DNA of 64,000 nucleotides from assembly GCF_026891975.1 (NCBI RefSeq), contig NZ_JAPTGB010000001.1, positions 1 through 64,000 on the forward strand. The letters run 5' to 3'. Under the pieces are notes generated by a model, which worked only from the letters and a program-made list of their open reading frames with translations, was not told the origin of the DNA and did not search any database. Position numbers and translations under genes: made by a program. Positions 17,784-26,969 of this stretch are shown piece after piece. Position 1 is the stretch's first letter, and every line of letters starts with the position of its first letter. Origin of the DNA: Methanocorpusculum petauri. Its GTDB lineage: Archaea > Halobacteriota > Methanomicrobia > Methanomicrobiales > Methanocorpusculaceae.

Positions 17784-19298
17784 TTATAAAGAAATCATCC
17801 GGATGGAGACCGGACGGCGGACGATTCCCTCAAAACTTTTGGCAACGACAAACTTCATCCCGATTTCCGCTGCGGTATCCACAAACTGCTGGTTTATCGT
17901 CTCATCAATGATAATTCCGGCAAAATCTCCTTTCAGTTTCGGCAGAATGTCATGCATCTCGGACAGTGAGTAGTCACCATAGATTGTCCCCTCACCGGTC
18001 AGCACCCGCGCCCTGCCGGTCTGACGCATCCAGTCGGCATGTTCGGCAATCGTCCGTGGTTCTGCAACCAGAACCGGTTGCAGCGTTTCTTCTGCAGCGG
18101 CAACCGGAGGTGTCTCGATCGCTGTGCGTTCAACCAGGCCGGTGATGGTTGCAACCGCTGCAAGCGGAACCTCCCCCTCCCTCACTTCATGAACCGGCGG
18201 TTCCGTGTTCGATTCCTGTTTGGGAACCGGTGTTTCCGCGGGTTTTCGCGTCCGGACTGTCTTTGCCGGAGACAGACTCTCTACCTGCACTGGTTCAGGC
18301 GATATCTGGGGGACTTCTTCAGGAATGACTGCTGAAACCGGTACCGCCGGTTCATCCAAAGGGACCGGTACAGAAATTGGTACTGTTATCTCCGCAGGCG
18401 GCATGGTCTCTGCAGTTGTATCAGTATGTTCCTGCTCCAGTTCCTGCACAAGATCCGCAATCTCCCCGTCCCGCATAAGCTGCGCACGCAGAACATCTGC
18501 CGGAATCTTGTTCCGCAGGGATTTCACAATCTCCTTGCGGGACATATCCTCCACGCTTCTCCCGCGGGGAGAGAAGGCAACATAATCAATATCTGCAACC
18601 TGCAGCAGTTCGCGGAGAATCAGATCTCCTCCCCGGTCGCCGTCCACAAACACCGTCGCATTCTTTTTGATGCTGAGGTCTGCAACAATCTGGGGAACTT
18701 TTGTTCCTTCCACGGCAACAGTGTTTTTGATTCCGCACTTCAGCAGATTCAGCACATCCGCCCGTCCCTCAACAATAATGATGGCATCCGAGTCCAGCAC
18801 GTTCGGACCTGCCGGAAGCCGTTCCTCGCCGATGGATGAAACCTTTTCCACCCGTATCGACTCACGGACCTCTGCAAGAATTTCGTTTGTCGAGATTCCC
18901 ACATCATCAAAGGACTCAAGCAGCAGCTCCTTTGCCCGGCCCACAATCTGCCGTCGTTTGATCGCCCGCAGGTCCTCAATTCCCTGCACCTTGATCATCG
19001 ATACGCAGGGACCGACCCGCTCGATCGTTTCCAGAGATGCTGCAAGAATTGCTGTCTCCGCACGGTCAAGGGAGGATGCGATGTAGAGTTCGCCGGATGT
19101 TTTTCCGTACTTGCTGGTTATCTGCACATCAATGCGTCCGACTCTGCCGCTTCGCTGCAGGTCGCGCAAATCCAGATCTTCGCCTAATAATCCTTCGGTC
19201 TGGCCGAAAATAGCCCCGACTACGTCGGGTTTTTCGACCACCCCCTCTGTTTCGATGTGAATGTGAATAAGATACTTTGTAGTGTCAGGTGAGTACAT
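17784..19298 (-). CDS. dnaG: archaeal DnaG-type primase
   Basis: Archaeal DnaG has a TOPRIM domain; it is found in the RNA exosome and has primase activity. I start it at the ATG at 19298 (504 aa) because GGAGG lies 9 bp upstream and the protein then begins [16 protein letters not shown] as in the family; the longer frame adds 20 unrelated residues. The TOPRIM domain is central, with [14 protein letters not shown] (catalytic Glu) and [11 protein letters not shown] (Asp-x-Asp). A long Pro/Glu/Val-rich linker of about 130 residues precedes the conserved C-terminal domain ([17 protein letters not shown]). The linker is longer than in many homologues. Confidence 0.93.
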   Translation of the reverse strand: MYSPDTTKYLIHIHIETEGVVEKPDVVGAIFGQTEGLLGEDLDLRDLQRSGRVGRIDVQITSKYGKTSGELYIASSLDRAETAILAASLETIERVGPCVSMIKVQGIEDLRAIKRRQIVGRAKELLLESFDDVGISTNEILAEVRESIRVEKVSSIGEERLPAGPNVLDSDAIIIVEGRADVLNLLKCGIKNTVAVEGTKVPQIVADLSIKKNATVFVDGDRGGDLILRELLQVADIDYVAFSPRGRSVEDMSRKEIVKSLRNKIPADVLRAQLMRDGEIADLVQELEQEHTDTTAETMPPAEITVPISVPVPLDEPAVPVSAVIPEEVPQISPEPVQVESLSPAKTVRTRKPAETPVPKQESNTEPPVHEVREGEVPLAAVATITGLVERTAIETPPVAAAEETLQPVLVAEPRTIAEHADWMRQTGRARVLTGEGTIYGDYSLSEMHDILPKLKGDFAGIIIDETINQQFVDTAAEIGMKFVVAKSFEGIVRRPVSIRMISL

Positions 19299-19416
19299 GT
19301 AAGAAAGCCTCCATGGTTGGAATGGGTAATGTAAGAGGTAACCATAGATAGATACCATATGTACTCTTTACGCTTATAAACTATCCGACCACAAAGTTTT
19401 AGGTAAGGAATAGTGA

Positions 19417-20004
19417 TTACCACCACCTATCTGGTGCTGTTTTCGTAGATCTGGAGATCACCTTATTATCTGATTTGCGAACAATCTCGAGGGTAACCTC
19501 ATTATTTGCGGTGATCATTTCGTCCTTCACATCTATCCAGGCCCACTCTCCTGCCATCCATTCATAACCACGGACTCCGGTTCCGGCAAGTGTTGCAACC
19601 CCGTAATGATGAGTGGGAATGAATTCATTTCCCTGAAGTGTATTAATAAAGATGGGCTGTCTGATTCCATTAACGTAGATAACGGCAGAATGGTCTGAAA
19701 GAATGATAGAATCGTACTCTTTGATCACATAGGAAAATCTGCCGTTTTTCATCTCCACTACCGGCTTCTCCTCTCTCCCTTTGTGAATAAGGTAGAGACG
19801 ACCCGCCCAGGTAATCTTACCCTGTATATTTTCGTGATGTATCTCTTGTATTACGATAATTTCCGGAACCGGCTCATACGTGTCCAGGGAAAAATTGATC
19901 ATTCCCATGCACAGAAGGAGAAGGATCGCAGCAATGAGTACTGTGAGCAGGACAAGAAGCAGGGTAGCAATTGATGGAGAAACTGCAGCATCCCTTCTCA
20001 ACAT
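19417..20004 (-). CDS. archaeal type IV pilin-like / membrane-anchored secreted protein
   Basis: The 195-residue protein begins MLRRDAAVSPSIATLLLVLL, the archaeal pilin N-terminal pattern: a short basic leader, then AVSP and a long hydrophobic helix. A prepilin peptidase would be expected to cut near the Arg-Asp region. The extracellular part is beta-rich with several aromatic residues and no enzyme motif. It could be a minor pilin or a single-pass anchored surface protein. It is transcribed alone, facing away from pyrC, with dnaG downstream on the same strand. Confidence 0.65.
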   Translation of the reverse strand: MLRRDAAVSPSIATLLLVLLTVLIAAILLLLCMGMINFSLDTYEPVPEIIVIQEIHHENIQGKITWAGRLYLIHKGREEKPVVEMKNGRFSYVIKEYDSIILSDHSAVIYVNGIRQPIFINTLQGNEFIPTHHYGVATLAGTGVRGYEWMAGEWAWIDVKDEMITANNEVTLEIVRKSDNKVISRSTKTAPDRWW

Positions 20005-20096
20005 AACAAATGAAACTACTCATCCCATCACCCATAATAGTTATGGTAACTATTTTTGTCTGTACTGATGGCTACATTGGAGATAAGAAGAGAATG

Positions 20097-20184
20097 TCCC
20101 CCGTCGTTAACCGAGTCCATGCATCGGTGGCTGTTGCCGTCCCTTATGGATCTTTGACCGGACGGGGGGTGCCTGTGGCATGCC
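20097..20184. ncRNA. candidate structured element in the pyrC / pilin gap
   Basis: CCCCCGTC (20098-20105) pairs perfectly with GACGGGGG (20161-20168) around a 55-nt interior that contains CCGA-TCGG and TCCAT-ATGGA short stems. A GGCATGCC palindrome follows (20177-20184). The segment is GC-rich and has no open frame of note. It may be a small structured RNA or a regulatory region; there is no direct evidence of transcription. Confidence 0.25.
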
Positions 20185-20235
20185 GTGTTGTCCCGTGGAT
20201 CATCCTCCGCGACCGCGTATCTGTCACCCGGGGGC

Positions 20236-20267
20236 CTAACACATGCCGGTGTGTCGGCACACGTTAG
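20236..20267 (-). terminator. hairpin spanning the pyrC stop codon
   Basis: CTAACACATGCCG and CGGCACACGTTAG form an imperfect 13-bp stem (three non-matching positions) around a GTGTGT loop. One arm includes the pyrC stop codon. It would fold at the end of the hyp-pyrC transcript and probably acts in termination or 3'-end protection. Confidence 0.45.
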
Positions 20268-21550
20268 TATTCGGTTTCGGATGACTTACCTCTTCCGGCA
20301 AGCCAGAGCGTTCTGCCCCGGACAAACTCGCCCTTGTGCCAGACCGCTGTACCTCCGACGACCGTCGTCTCCGGAAACAGCCCGTTCATACCCTCATACG
20401 GTGTCCAGCCGCATTTACTGTGCAGATTCTCTGCGGAAATCGTTACCGGCACATCTGCATACACCGCGAGATCCGCACGACTGCCAACCGCAACTGCCGG
20501 TGCCGTCAGTCCGAAGATCCGGCACGGGTTGGTTACCGTCTTTTCCAAAACTGCGGCAAGGGAAATTCGTCCCAGAAAGACCTCGTTCATTAAAAGCGGC
20601 AGCATCGTCTCAACACCCGGGACCCCGGACGGCGCCGACGCAAAATCCTGCGCCTTTTCCGCAATCGTATGCGGTGCATGGTCTGAGGCAATTACCGGAA
20701 TCGCATCAAACATCCGCCACAGATCCATCCGTTCCGCCTTCGTCCGCAGCGGGGGGTTCATCCGGAACCGCGTATCGGCGCAGTCGTGCTCCTCCCACGA
20801 AAGAAACAGGTGATGTGGTGCAACCTCAAAGGTGTTCCTCTGCCGCATCATCACGCGGGCAATCGACGCTGTCCCGCTCATGTGACAGTAATGGAGCTTC
20901 GCATCCGCCGGAGCAAGGGAATTCACCAGATCCACCGTCGCCGCCTCACCGGAGACAGGCCGGGATGCCGCATGCCCGGCGAGCGTATGCACCTCACCCG
21001 GTTTCACCTCATCCGGTTTCACCTCTTCCGCATGCACCGTTGTGAGGACTCCCTGATCCGCAAGAATGGCCAGAGCGGAACGGATTACTTCCGGTGTCAG
21101 GGCAGAACCGTAACTGGACGGCGCGGCAAACATCTCGCCGAACGCAAGAGCGCCCGCGCGGTACAGACCCGCAAGGTCCGCAGACTCCGTCACCGATCCG
21201 TTCACTGCATAGTGACAGAAACTTTTCTCTCCCGCCCGCCGCACCCGGGCAGCAAAATTCTCCACCGTTTCCATCGGCGGAACCGTATTCGGCTGATCCA
21301 CCACCGCCGCAACCCCGCCCGCGACCGCTCCTTTTGTTCCGGTTTCCCAGTCCTCCTTTGCCGCCTGCGGACCATCCCGCATATGGACATGCACGTCAAT
21401 CGCCGCCGGAACACAGAGACGGCCGCGGCAGTCGATCGTCTGTTCCGCCGCTCCGGAACTGCCGATATGCGTAATAACACCGTTGGTGATGCTGATGTCC
21501 GCAACCCTGCCGTCCGGCAGTGTTGCGGATTTCAGAACCAGATCTGCCAT
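20264..21550 (-). CDS. pyrC: dihydroorotase
   Basis: Dihydroorotase closes carbamoyl-aspartate to dihydroorotate in pyrimidine synthesis. I start it at the ATG at 21550 (428 aa), one base after the hypE stop; the longer frame would read back into hypE. The amidohydrolase metal ligands are visible: DVHVHMRDG (about 52-60), Glu in place of the carbamylated Lys region to be checked, TVHAEE, YCHMSG and ASDHAPHT. The downstream GRTLWLAGRG end is typical. It is the last gene of hypC-hypA-hypE-pyrC, an unusual partner for hydrogenase maturation genes, probably only by position. Confidence 0.93.
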   Translation of the reverse strand: MADLVLKSATLPDGRVADISITNGVITHIGSSGAAEQTIDCRGRLCVPAAIDVHVHMRDGPQAAKEDWETGTKGAVAGGVAAVVDQPNTVPPMETVENFAARVRRAGEKSFCHYAVNGSVTESADLAGLYRAGALAFGEMFAAPSSYGSALTPEVIRSALAILADQGVLTTVHAEEVKPDEVKPGEVHTLAGHAASRPVSGEAATVDLVNSLAPADAKLHYCHMSGTASIARVMMRQRNTFEVAPHHLFLSWEEHDCADTRFRMNPPLRTKAERMDLWRMFDAIPVIASDHAPHTIAEKAQDFASAPSGVPGVETMLPLLMNEVFLGRISLAAVLEKTVTNPCRIFGLTAPAVAVGSRADLAVYADVPVTISAENLHSKCGWTPYEGMNGLFPETTVVGGTAVWHKGEFVRGRTLWLAGRGKSSETEY

Positions 21551-21551
21551 C

Positions 21552-22577
21552 TCAGCAGACCCGTGGAACCGGATCGCCCATCGGCGGTTCGATGAACCGC
21601 TCACCGCCGATACGCGTCCGCATCACCACGCCCGAACCTTCCACGACCTCACCGATGATAGCCGCGTTCTTTCCGAGCGGATGACTGCGCAGAGCCGCAA
21701 GCACCGCGTCTGCCGCATCTGCGGCGACGCCCATCACGCACTTGCCCTCGTTTGCTACCTGCAGGGGATCAATTCCAAGCAGTCCGCCGGCGGATGCAAC
21801 ACTCTCGCGGATGGGCACAGCCTCCTGATCCACCACAACCTTCACACCGGCTTTGCGTGCCATCTCATTGATGCAGGCTGCAAACCCGCCGCGGGTAGGG
21901 TCCTTCATCGCATGAACGGCACCCGCGGGAGCGGCCTTTACCGCTCCTGCAATCATCATGTACAGCGGGGCAACATCCGACTTCAGCTGATCGCCGAGAT
22001 CGAACCCCTCACGGTGGGCAACAATTGCCAGCCCGTGATCGCCGAGCGTGCCGGAAACGATGATCTTGTCTCCCGGTGCAAGCGCCTTGTCGCGGATCAG
22101 ATACGAATCCTCCTCGACGACGCCGACACCCGCCGTATTGATCACAATACCGTCGAGACTTCCCTTCTCCACAACTTTGGTATCACCGGTGATGATTGCA
22201 GCTCCCGCTTCACCGAGCGCCTCGTCCATCGATGCCACGATTTTTTCGAGATCGGAGATGGGGAATCCCTCCTCGATCACCATCGCACAGGTCAGTGCAA
22301 CCGGTCGTGCGCCCATTACCGCAAGATCATTGATTGTTCCCGACACCGCAACCCGGCCGATGTCGCCGCCCGGGAAAAAGATCGGCTTCACCACATGCGA
22401 GTCGGTCGTGAGAACAACGGTCTTTCCGCCGATCTCAAAGGTTGAACCGTCGTCCAGCGACTCAAGACCGATCCCGCCCGCGTTATTGTGTTTGAATGCG
22501 GTCAGCGTCATGAGAAGCTCCCCCATGACCTCGCCGCCCGCACCGTGCATCATATTGACTTCTGTATCCTTTTTCAT
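21552..22577 (-). CDS. hypE: hydrogenase maturation protein HypE
   Basis: HypE dehydrates the thiocarbamoyl group on its own C-terminal Cys to thiocyanate, which supplies the CN ligand of [NiFe] hydrogenase. The 341-residue protein has the PurM-like ATP-binding fold: an N-terminal MMHGAGGEVMGELL segment, TTDSHVV, GDIGRVAVSGTINDLAVMGA, ITGDTKVV and KDPTRGG. It ends PRVC, the required C-terminal cysteine tail. It follows hypA by one base and precedes pyrC by one base. The HypF, HypD and HypB partners are not in this window. Confidence 0.96.
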   Translation of the reverse strand: MKKDTEVNMMHGAGGEVMGELLMTLTAFKHNNAGGIGLESLDDGSTFEIGGKTVVLTTDSHVVKPIFFPGGDIGRVAVSGTINDLAVMGARPVALTCAMVIEEGFPISDLEKIVASMDEALGEAGAAIITGDTKVVEKGSLDGIVINTAGVGVVEEDSYLIRDKALAPGDKIIVSGTLGDHGLAIVAHREGFDLGDQLKSDVAPLYMMIAGAVKAAPAGAVHAMKDPTRGGFAACINEMARKAGVKVVVDQEAVPIRESVASAGGLLGIDPLQVANEGKCVMGVAADAADAVLAALRSHPLGKNAAIIGEVVEGSGVVMRTRIGGERFIEPPMGDPVPRVC

Positions 22578-22578
22578 C

Positions 22579-22917
22579 TTACTCCTCCGTGTCGATCTCG
22601 ATATTCTTCACTAAAATTTCTCGTCCCTGCACCAGATGCGGCAGTTTCCCGCACTGCGGACACACAAAAATCTCAGGCCCCGCATACCCGCACTCGCACT
22701 CGGCAACCGGCGGCACTATATTGAACACCAGCTTCGTCTCCGAAAACATCGGATCATCGGTGACGAATGTTCCGAACATAAACTCCACCTGATCCGGATT
22801 CACCATCGCCATCGACCCGACGTCCACGTAGATGGTTTTGACCTTCACCGCACCATTGTCCTCGGCTGCACGTTTGGAGGTCGCATATATATCATATGCG
22901 ATTCCCGACTCATGCAT
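22579..22917 (-). CDS. hypA: hydrogenase nickel metallochaperone HypA
   Basis: HypA delivers nickel to [NiFe] hydrogenase together with HypB. The correct start is the ATG at 22917, giving 112 residues that begin MHESGIAYDIYATS; His2 is the nickel ligand. The longer frame upstream is out of family. The zinc site is present as CEC and CPQC (AECECGYAGPEIFVCPQCG), with the first pair in C-x-C rather than the common C-x2-C spacing. The start overlaps the end of hypC by 8 bp and the stop lies one base before hypE, so the three are tightly coupled. Confidence 0.92.
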   Translation of the reverse strand: MHESGIAYDIYATSKRAAEDNGAVKVKTIYVDVGSMAMVNPDQVEFMFGTFVTDDPMFSETKLVFNIVPPVAECECGYAGPEIFVCPQCGKLPHLVQGREILVKNIEIDTEE

Positions 22918-23152
22918 GGTTTTCCGGCCCCTCTTCCATCGCCTTATAGACTTCCTTGAACAGTTCGCGGGTCTCCAGTCCCTCCTCACGGGAGAGACGC
23001 TGAATGGCAAAACCCACGTGAACCAGCACGAACTCGCCGACTGCAACATCAACCAGATCGATCCTGACCTCCTGCTGAAGATCCCCGTAGTCAACGAGCG
23101 CCACATTTCCATCGCGTATTTCAAGTATTTCTGCGGGAACTGCTATGCACAT
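22910..23152 (-). CDS. hypC: hydrogenase assembly chaperone HypC
   Basis: HypC binds HypD and the hydrogenase large-subunit precursor while the Fe(CN)2CO group is built. The start at 23152 gives 80 residues beginning MCIAVPAEILEI. The N-terminal Met-Cys-[IL]-[AG]-[VI]-Pro is the family signature, since Cys2 is the functional residue once Met is removed; the 12 extra residues of the longer frame would bury it. A small OB-like domain and an acidic tail follow. It heads the hyp operon, 50 bp downstream of tRNA-Ser, and may be co-transcribed with that tRNA. Confidence 0.93.
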   Translation of the reverse strand: MCIAVPAEILEIRDGNVALVDYGDLQQEVRIDLVDVAVGEFVLVHVGFAIQRLSREEGLETRELFKEVYKAMEEGPENHA

Positions 23153-23202
23153 ATACGGTATATTGGTGAGGGAGAGTGATAAAGACAACGAAAAGAGATA
23201 TA

Positions 23203-23286
23203 CGCCGAGAGGGAGATTTGAACTCCCGAGGTGTTACCACCAGAGGCTTTCAAGGCCACCGCCTTTCCGGACTAGACTATCTCGGC
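23203..23286 (-). tRNA. tRNA-Ser (UGA anticodon)
   Basis: Read on the minus strand, GCCGAGA at the 5' end pairs with TCTCGGC at the 3' end (7-bp acceptor). The anticodon loop CTTGAAA places TGA at 34-36. A long variable arm (GGTG-GTAA-CACC) marks a class II tRNA and fits serine. The T arm is GGGAG-TTCAAAT-CTCCC. The discriminator is G and CCA is not encoded. The anticodon stem has one T-T mismatch by my reading (GTGGC with GCCTC). Confidence 0.9.
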
Positions 23287-23339
23287 ATCAAAGTCCACCA
23301 GATAATACGCATGCTGCCTAAAAAAAGATTTGTGTTGGC

Positions 23340-24482
23340 TTATCTCCGGGAAAGAACCAGAGCAGCCGCGGCAAGAATGCCAAAGACCGGCACAACAGCA
23401 CCGATAGGACTCTGGGTTGCATTGGGTCCGGCACCGGTTCCGAAGCTGTCGGCAAGTTTGGGATCCTCGGCAAGCGAGATCACATTCTTTGCACTGAGAT
23501 AGACCGTTCCGCTTGCACCCTCTTTGGTCGGATAGACCTTCAGATGGACGGTTGCGTCACTTGCCGTAATCGTGATGGTCTCATCGGAGTTTTCATCCTT
23601 ATCGTTTACACGGGTGACCGATCCGCCGTTGACGGTGTACTCAATCGTCCAGTCGGTTCCGCGGAATGCAGTAATGGTTGACGTTCCGGTTCCGGTTTTC
23701 ACTGCGAAGTATGCCGGCTTGTCGGTCGATGCAGCCGCGTTTGCGGTCAGCGTTTTTCCGGCAGAGGTCGGGGTTACGGTTGTGGTTGCGGAGGTGGTTG
23801 CACTTCCGCTCATCAGCGTATAAGTCAGAAGACCAATGTAGCCGTCTTTGTCTTTGACAACGACCTGATAGACTCCTGCACCCGTTGCCGGAAGCTTCTC
23901 GGAGAACTGACCGTTTTCATCAGTCCCGACCCAGGTCGGGCCGTACACGACCCTGCCGTCGGTGGTGGTTCCCTCATACATCGTCAGTTCCACTCCTCTG
24001 CCGCCGGTTGCACTGGCTTTACCGGAGACCTGTACTTCTTCGGTGGAGTACTGGACTCTGGGCGCGGTACTGGTCAGTTCCCCGGTCCGATCCACGAGCT
24101 GAACGGTGAACCAGTTGCGTTTGCTGCCAAACGGGTAGTCTTTCGGTTCCTGAACGGTTACCGTGTACATGCCTCCGGCCAGTTCCCAGGTCTCAAAAGT
24201 TGTTCCGAAGTGACCGTTGGACTGGATAATAACTGATTTCGATTCCACAGAGTTTCCACCGGATTTTGCGAGCACGATGCGCATCGTGGCGCCGGCGGGG
24301 ATATTGTCGGTAACACAGTCAACTACAATCTGGGATCCCACTCCCATTTTTAGCGTGGCGGTCTGGGCATCCGGCGTGATGAAGTCAAATGAGTACGCCG
24401 ATACAGCTCCTGCACAAGTCAGCAGAGCCAGCAGACCGGCAGCGAGAAGAAGGATTCCTGTTTTTCTCGTACCGTTATTCAT
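23340..24482 (-). CDS. secreted surface (S-layer-like) protein with C-terminal anchor signal
   Basis: The 380-residue protein has an N-terminal signal peptide (ILLLAAGLLALLTCAGAVSA, cleavage expected near SA-YS) and Ig-like beta domains rich in Thr, Ser, Val and Gly, including a MEMBRANE-protein-type MYTVTVQEP repeat. A Thr-rich spacer sits at about 230-245. It ends in a short hydrophobic helix with basic end, SPIGAVVPVFGILAAAALVL-SRR. That tail resembles the PGF-CTERM kind of archaeosortase signal and shares PVFG[IV]LA with the surface protein at 48186. It is monocistronic and divergent from the RaSEA gene. Confidence 0.75.
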   Translation of the reverse strand: MNNGTRKTGILLLAAGLLALLTCAGAVSAYSFDFITPDAQTATLKMGVGSQIVVDCVTDNIPAGATMRIVLAKSGGNSVESKSVIIQSNGHFGTTFETWELAGGMYTVTVQEPKDYPFGSKRNWFTVQLVDRTGELTSTAPRVQYSTEEVQVSGKASATGGRGVELTMYEGTTTDGRVVYGPTWVGTDENGQFSEKLPATGAGVYQVVVKDKDGYIGLLTYTLMSGSATTSATTTVTPTSAGKTLTANAAASTDKPAYFAVKTGTGTSTITAFRGTDWTIEYTVNGGSVTRVNDKDENSDETITITASDATVHLKVYPTKEGASGTVYLSAKNVISLAEDPKLADSFGTGAGPNATQSPIGAVVPVFGILAAAALVLSRR

Positions 24483-24488
24483 AATCTA

Positions 24489-24538
24489 CTTAGTTATTTT
24501 CTATATAGATAGGCTTTGCCGTTGAGAACCAAACTAAG
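24489..24538. promoter_or_regulatory. divergent promoter region with inverted repeat
   Basis: CTTAGTT (24489-24495) and AACTAAG (24532-24538) form a perfect 7-bp inverted repeat around a TATA-like TCTATATAGAT (24500-24510), between the divergent surface-protein and RaSEA genes. The repeat could be an operator serving both promoters. Confidence 0.4.
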
Positions 24539-24569
24539 ATAATGCCAGCAATACCATGAGATAAGAGTC

Positions 24570-25547
24570 ATGTCAGCACCAATAAAACCGCTTGCATCCT
24601 GGAAAGGGCAGGACAGATATTTTGGCGAAGTTCTGCCGTCTCTGACCGGTATTTTTCTCTCCGGCGGATGCAGCTGGAACCGCTGCAGAATGTGCGGCTA
24701 TAAAAACGACCGCAGTACCTGCGGCTCGCGTGAGGAACTCATCGCGCACATGAATGCCCAGATTGCCTGGATTTCGGAAAATTACGCAGCTGATGAGTAC
24801 GGACTTGGCAAGATCTTTACCTCCGGCAGTGTGTTTGATCCAATCGAGGTACCCCGCGAGGTGCTGGACTCCTTCGGGCATCTGTTTGCCGGAAAACCTG
24901 TAATCGCCGAGTCACGCGCCGAATACGTAACCGAAGATGCTCTTTCACGGTTTTTGTCCACACTGGATCAGGGCCAGTCCCACCCGCTGACCGTAGCCAT
25001 GGGTCTTGAGACCACGAATGATGCCGTCCGTGAGAAGTCCATCGACAAAGGATTTTCCTTTGCGGATTTCATCCGTGCCGCAGACATCTGTCATGCAGCA
25101 GGTGTCGGCGTGAAAGCCTATCTGATGATGAAGCCGCTGTTCCTGACCGAACGTGAGGCAATGGAGGATATGCAGAAGTCGATTGCGGAGGTTGCGCCGT
25201 ATGCGGATATGATCTCCATGAACCTGTGTACAGTACAGGGAAGAACCGAACTTGAGCAGTACTGGCAGCGGGGGTCGTTCCGCCCGCCGTATCTGTGGTC
25301 GGCAGTGAAGGTGCTGCTGGACGCAGACGCCTGCGTCGCCTGCGACCCGGTCGGCGGCGGATTCCGTCGCGGGCCGCACAACTGCGGCAGCTGCGACAAA
25401 GAGATTGTTGCGGCGATCAATGCGTACTCGCTCACTGCCGATAAAAACGTTCTTCAGGCGGTCTGGGACGCCGGATGTTCCTGCAAAAAAGAATGGGAGT
25501 ATGTTCTCGACAACGAAACGTCGTGGAACATGCCGTTAACAGATTAA
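24570..25547 (+). CDS. archaeosine biosynthesis radical SAM protein RaSEA
   Basis: RaSEA converts preQ0-lysine-modified tRNA, made by ArcS, to archaeosine at position 15. The 325-residue protein has the Elp3-like radical SAM cluster motif C-x4-C-x2-C in GGCSWNRCRMCGYKND (near residue 33), a SAM-binding TIM barrel (IFTSGSVFDP, MGLETTND) and C-terminal cysteines (VACDPVGGG, NCGSCDKE, GCSCKKEWEY) that may hold zinc. Length and motif order fit the TIGR01210 family. Its end overlaps the convergent gene at 25544 by 4 bp. ArcS itself is not in the window. Confidence 0.88.
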   Translation: MSAPIKPLASWKGQDRYFGEVLPSLTGIFLSGGCSWNRCRMCGYKNDRSTCGSREELIAHMNAQIAWISENYAADEYGLGKIFTSGSVFDPIEVPREVLDSFGHLFAGKPVIAESRAEYVTEDALSRFLSTLDQGQSHPLTVAMGLETTNDAVREKSIDKGFSFADFIRAADICHAAGVGVKAYLMMKPLFLTEREAMEDMQKSIAEVAPYADMISMNLCTVQGRTELEQYWQRGSFRPPYLWSAVKVLLDADACVACDPVGGGFRRGPHNCGSCDKEIVAAINAYSLTADKNVLQAVWDAGCSCKKEWEYVLDNETSWNMPLTD

Positions 25548-26779
25548 TTCTTTTTTTCTGCAAGTTCCCGCAGTTCATCAAGCAGCAGCGGCATAAACGT
25601 TCCCGCATCGCTGACCATGCCGATTGCCTGCGATGTTCCGCGGTCCATGAGTTTGGTAACAGAGGCCGGGTTGATGTCAACACAGATGGTCTTGACATGT
25701 GAGGGAAGCAGATTGCCGACCGCAACGGAATGGAGAAGCGTTGCAACCATTAAGACCATGCCAAGGTCAGGGATGTGTTTTCGCATCGCGTCCTGTGCCT
25801 CAATGACATTCTGAATAACGTCCGGCAGCGGCCCGTCATCCCGGATGGAACCGGCAAGAACGAACGGGACATGGTGTTTGATACACTCATACATAATGCC
25901 GCTTTTCACCATCCCGGTCTGCACCGCGGCATAGATGGAACCTGCATCCATGATCCTGTTGATCGTGTAGAGATGATGACGGTGACCGCCGCTGACCAGC
26001 TCCCCGCTCCGCAGATCCATCCCAAGCGACGTCCCGAAGATACTGTACTCAAGATCGTGCGTTGCAAGTGCGTTTCCGGCGAACAGCACATCGATGTATC
26101 CCTCGCGGATCATCGCCGCCACCGCATCTGCGGCGCCGGTGTGAACGATTGCAGGCCCTCCCACGAGCGCAACTTTTCTGCCGGACTCTTTGATCTGCAG
26201 AAGTTCCTTTGCAATCTGGCGGATCATCGTTTTGCTTGGCCGTTCGGAGGAGACGTCGCCTCCCATAAACTCGAAGACACCGATCTCACGCGGCCGCTCC
26301 GGGAAGTCCACACGAACACCTTCTTCCCCGACAACCACAAAGTCGCCGGGAAGAAGTTTACCCTGTACCGCACAGGTCGCAGTTCGTTTGACGGTATCAA
26401 CCCGGATAAGAGCGTCCATCTTCATATTCTCTACCGGAATCCATTCGCCGTCATAGTGAATGTAGGTCGGGTGGTTCGTGGTGGAGTAGAATCCTTCCGG
26501 GGCAACCTTCGCCTTGATAATGTTCCGGAGCGTTACCTCTGCTTCTCCCGTGACAAGAACACCTAAACGACGCAGTTCGCTGATGATCTTGGTGAGCTGT
26601 TCGGGCGTCTCTGCGGAGATCTGCATGCGTGCGTAACTCGGGTCGGTCTTCTGTCTGCCGAGATTGAACTCCTCGGTCTCGAAATCTCCGTTGTACTCGA
26701 CAACGCAGTCCATGACTTTGGCAAGGATTCCTGAGTCAACGATATGACCCCTTAGTTCGATCTCCCGCGAGAATTTCAT
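25544..26779 (-). CDS. archaeal ornithine cyclodeaminase-family protein (TIGR00300, LOR/SDH)
   Basis: The 411-residue protein belongs to the LOR/SDH-type family TIGR00300. An N-terminal domain (MKFSREIELRGHIVDSGIL, EEFNLGRQKTDPSYARMQI) is followed by a nucleotide-binding deoxyhypusine-synthase-like C-terminal part (VALVGGPAIVHTGAA, LFAGNALATHDLE, SGGHRHHLYTINRI, CVDINPASVTKL). Methanogen members have been described as an alternative ornithine cyclodeaminase that makes proline; the homologous domain occurs in cyanobacterial ArgZ/AgrE. The function is inferred from the family. It is convergent with RaSEA, with overlapping stop codons. Confidence 0.8.
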   Translation of the reverse strand: MKFSREIELRGHIVDSGILAKVMDCVVEYNGDFETEEFNLGRQKTDPSYARMQISAETPEQLTKIISELRRLGVLVTGEAEVTLRNIIKAKVAPEGFYSTTNHPTYIHYDGEWIPVENMKMDALIRVDTVKRTATCAVQGKLLPGDFVVVGEEGVRVDFPERPREIGVFEFMGGDVSSERPSKTMIRQIAKELLQIKESGRKVALVGGPAIVHTGAADAVAAMIREGYIDVLFAGNALATHDLEYSIFGTSLGMDLRSGELVSGGHRHHLYTINRIMDAGSIYAAVQTGMVKSGIMYECIKHHVPFVLAGSIRDDGPLPDVIQNVIEAQDAMRKHIPDLGMVLMVATLLHSVAVGNLLPSHVKTICVDINPASVTKLMDRGTSQAIGMVSDAGTFMPLLLDELRELAEKKN

Positions 26780-26969
26780 GAATATATATGGATCGTGAAA
26801 AGAGATGAATATCTCGCCGTACCTCAGTATCCCAATCTCCTGTTTGTATCGGTGTCCTGTGCACGACAGTTACGGTACGCATGAAATTGTTTTGATTCTG
26901 TGGCGGTACTCCTGTCAATTCCGGAGGGTACCCAGACGTTGATATAGGTTCTCCCCATAATATTCCTGT

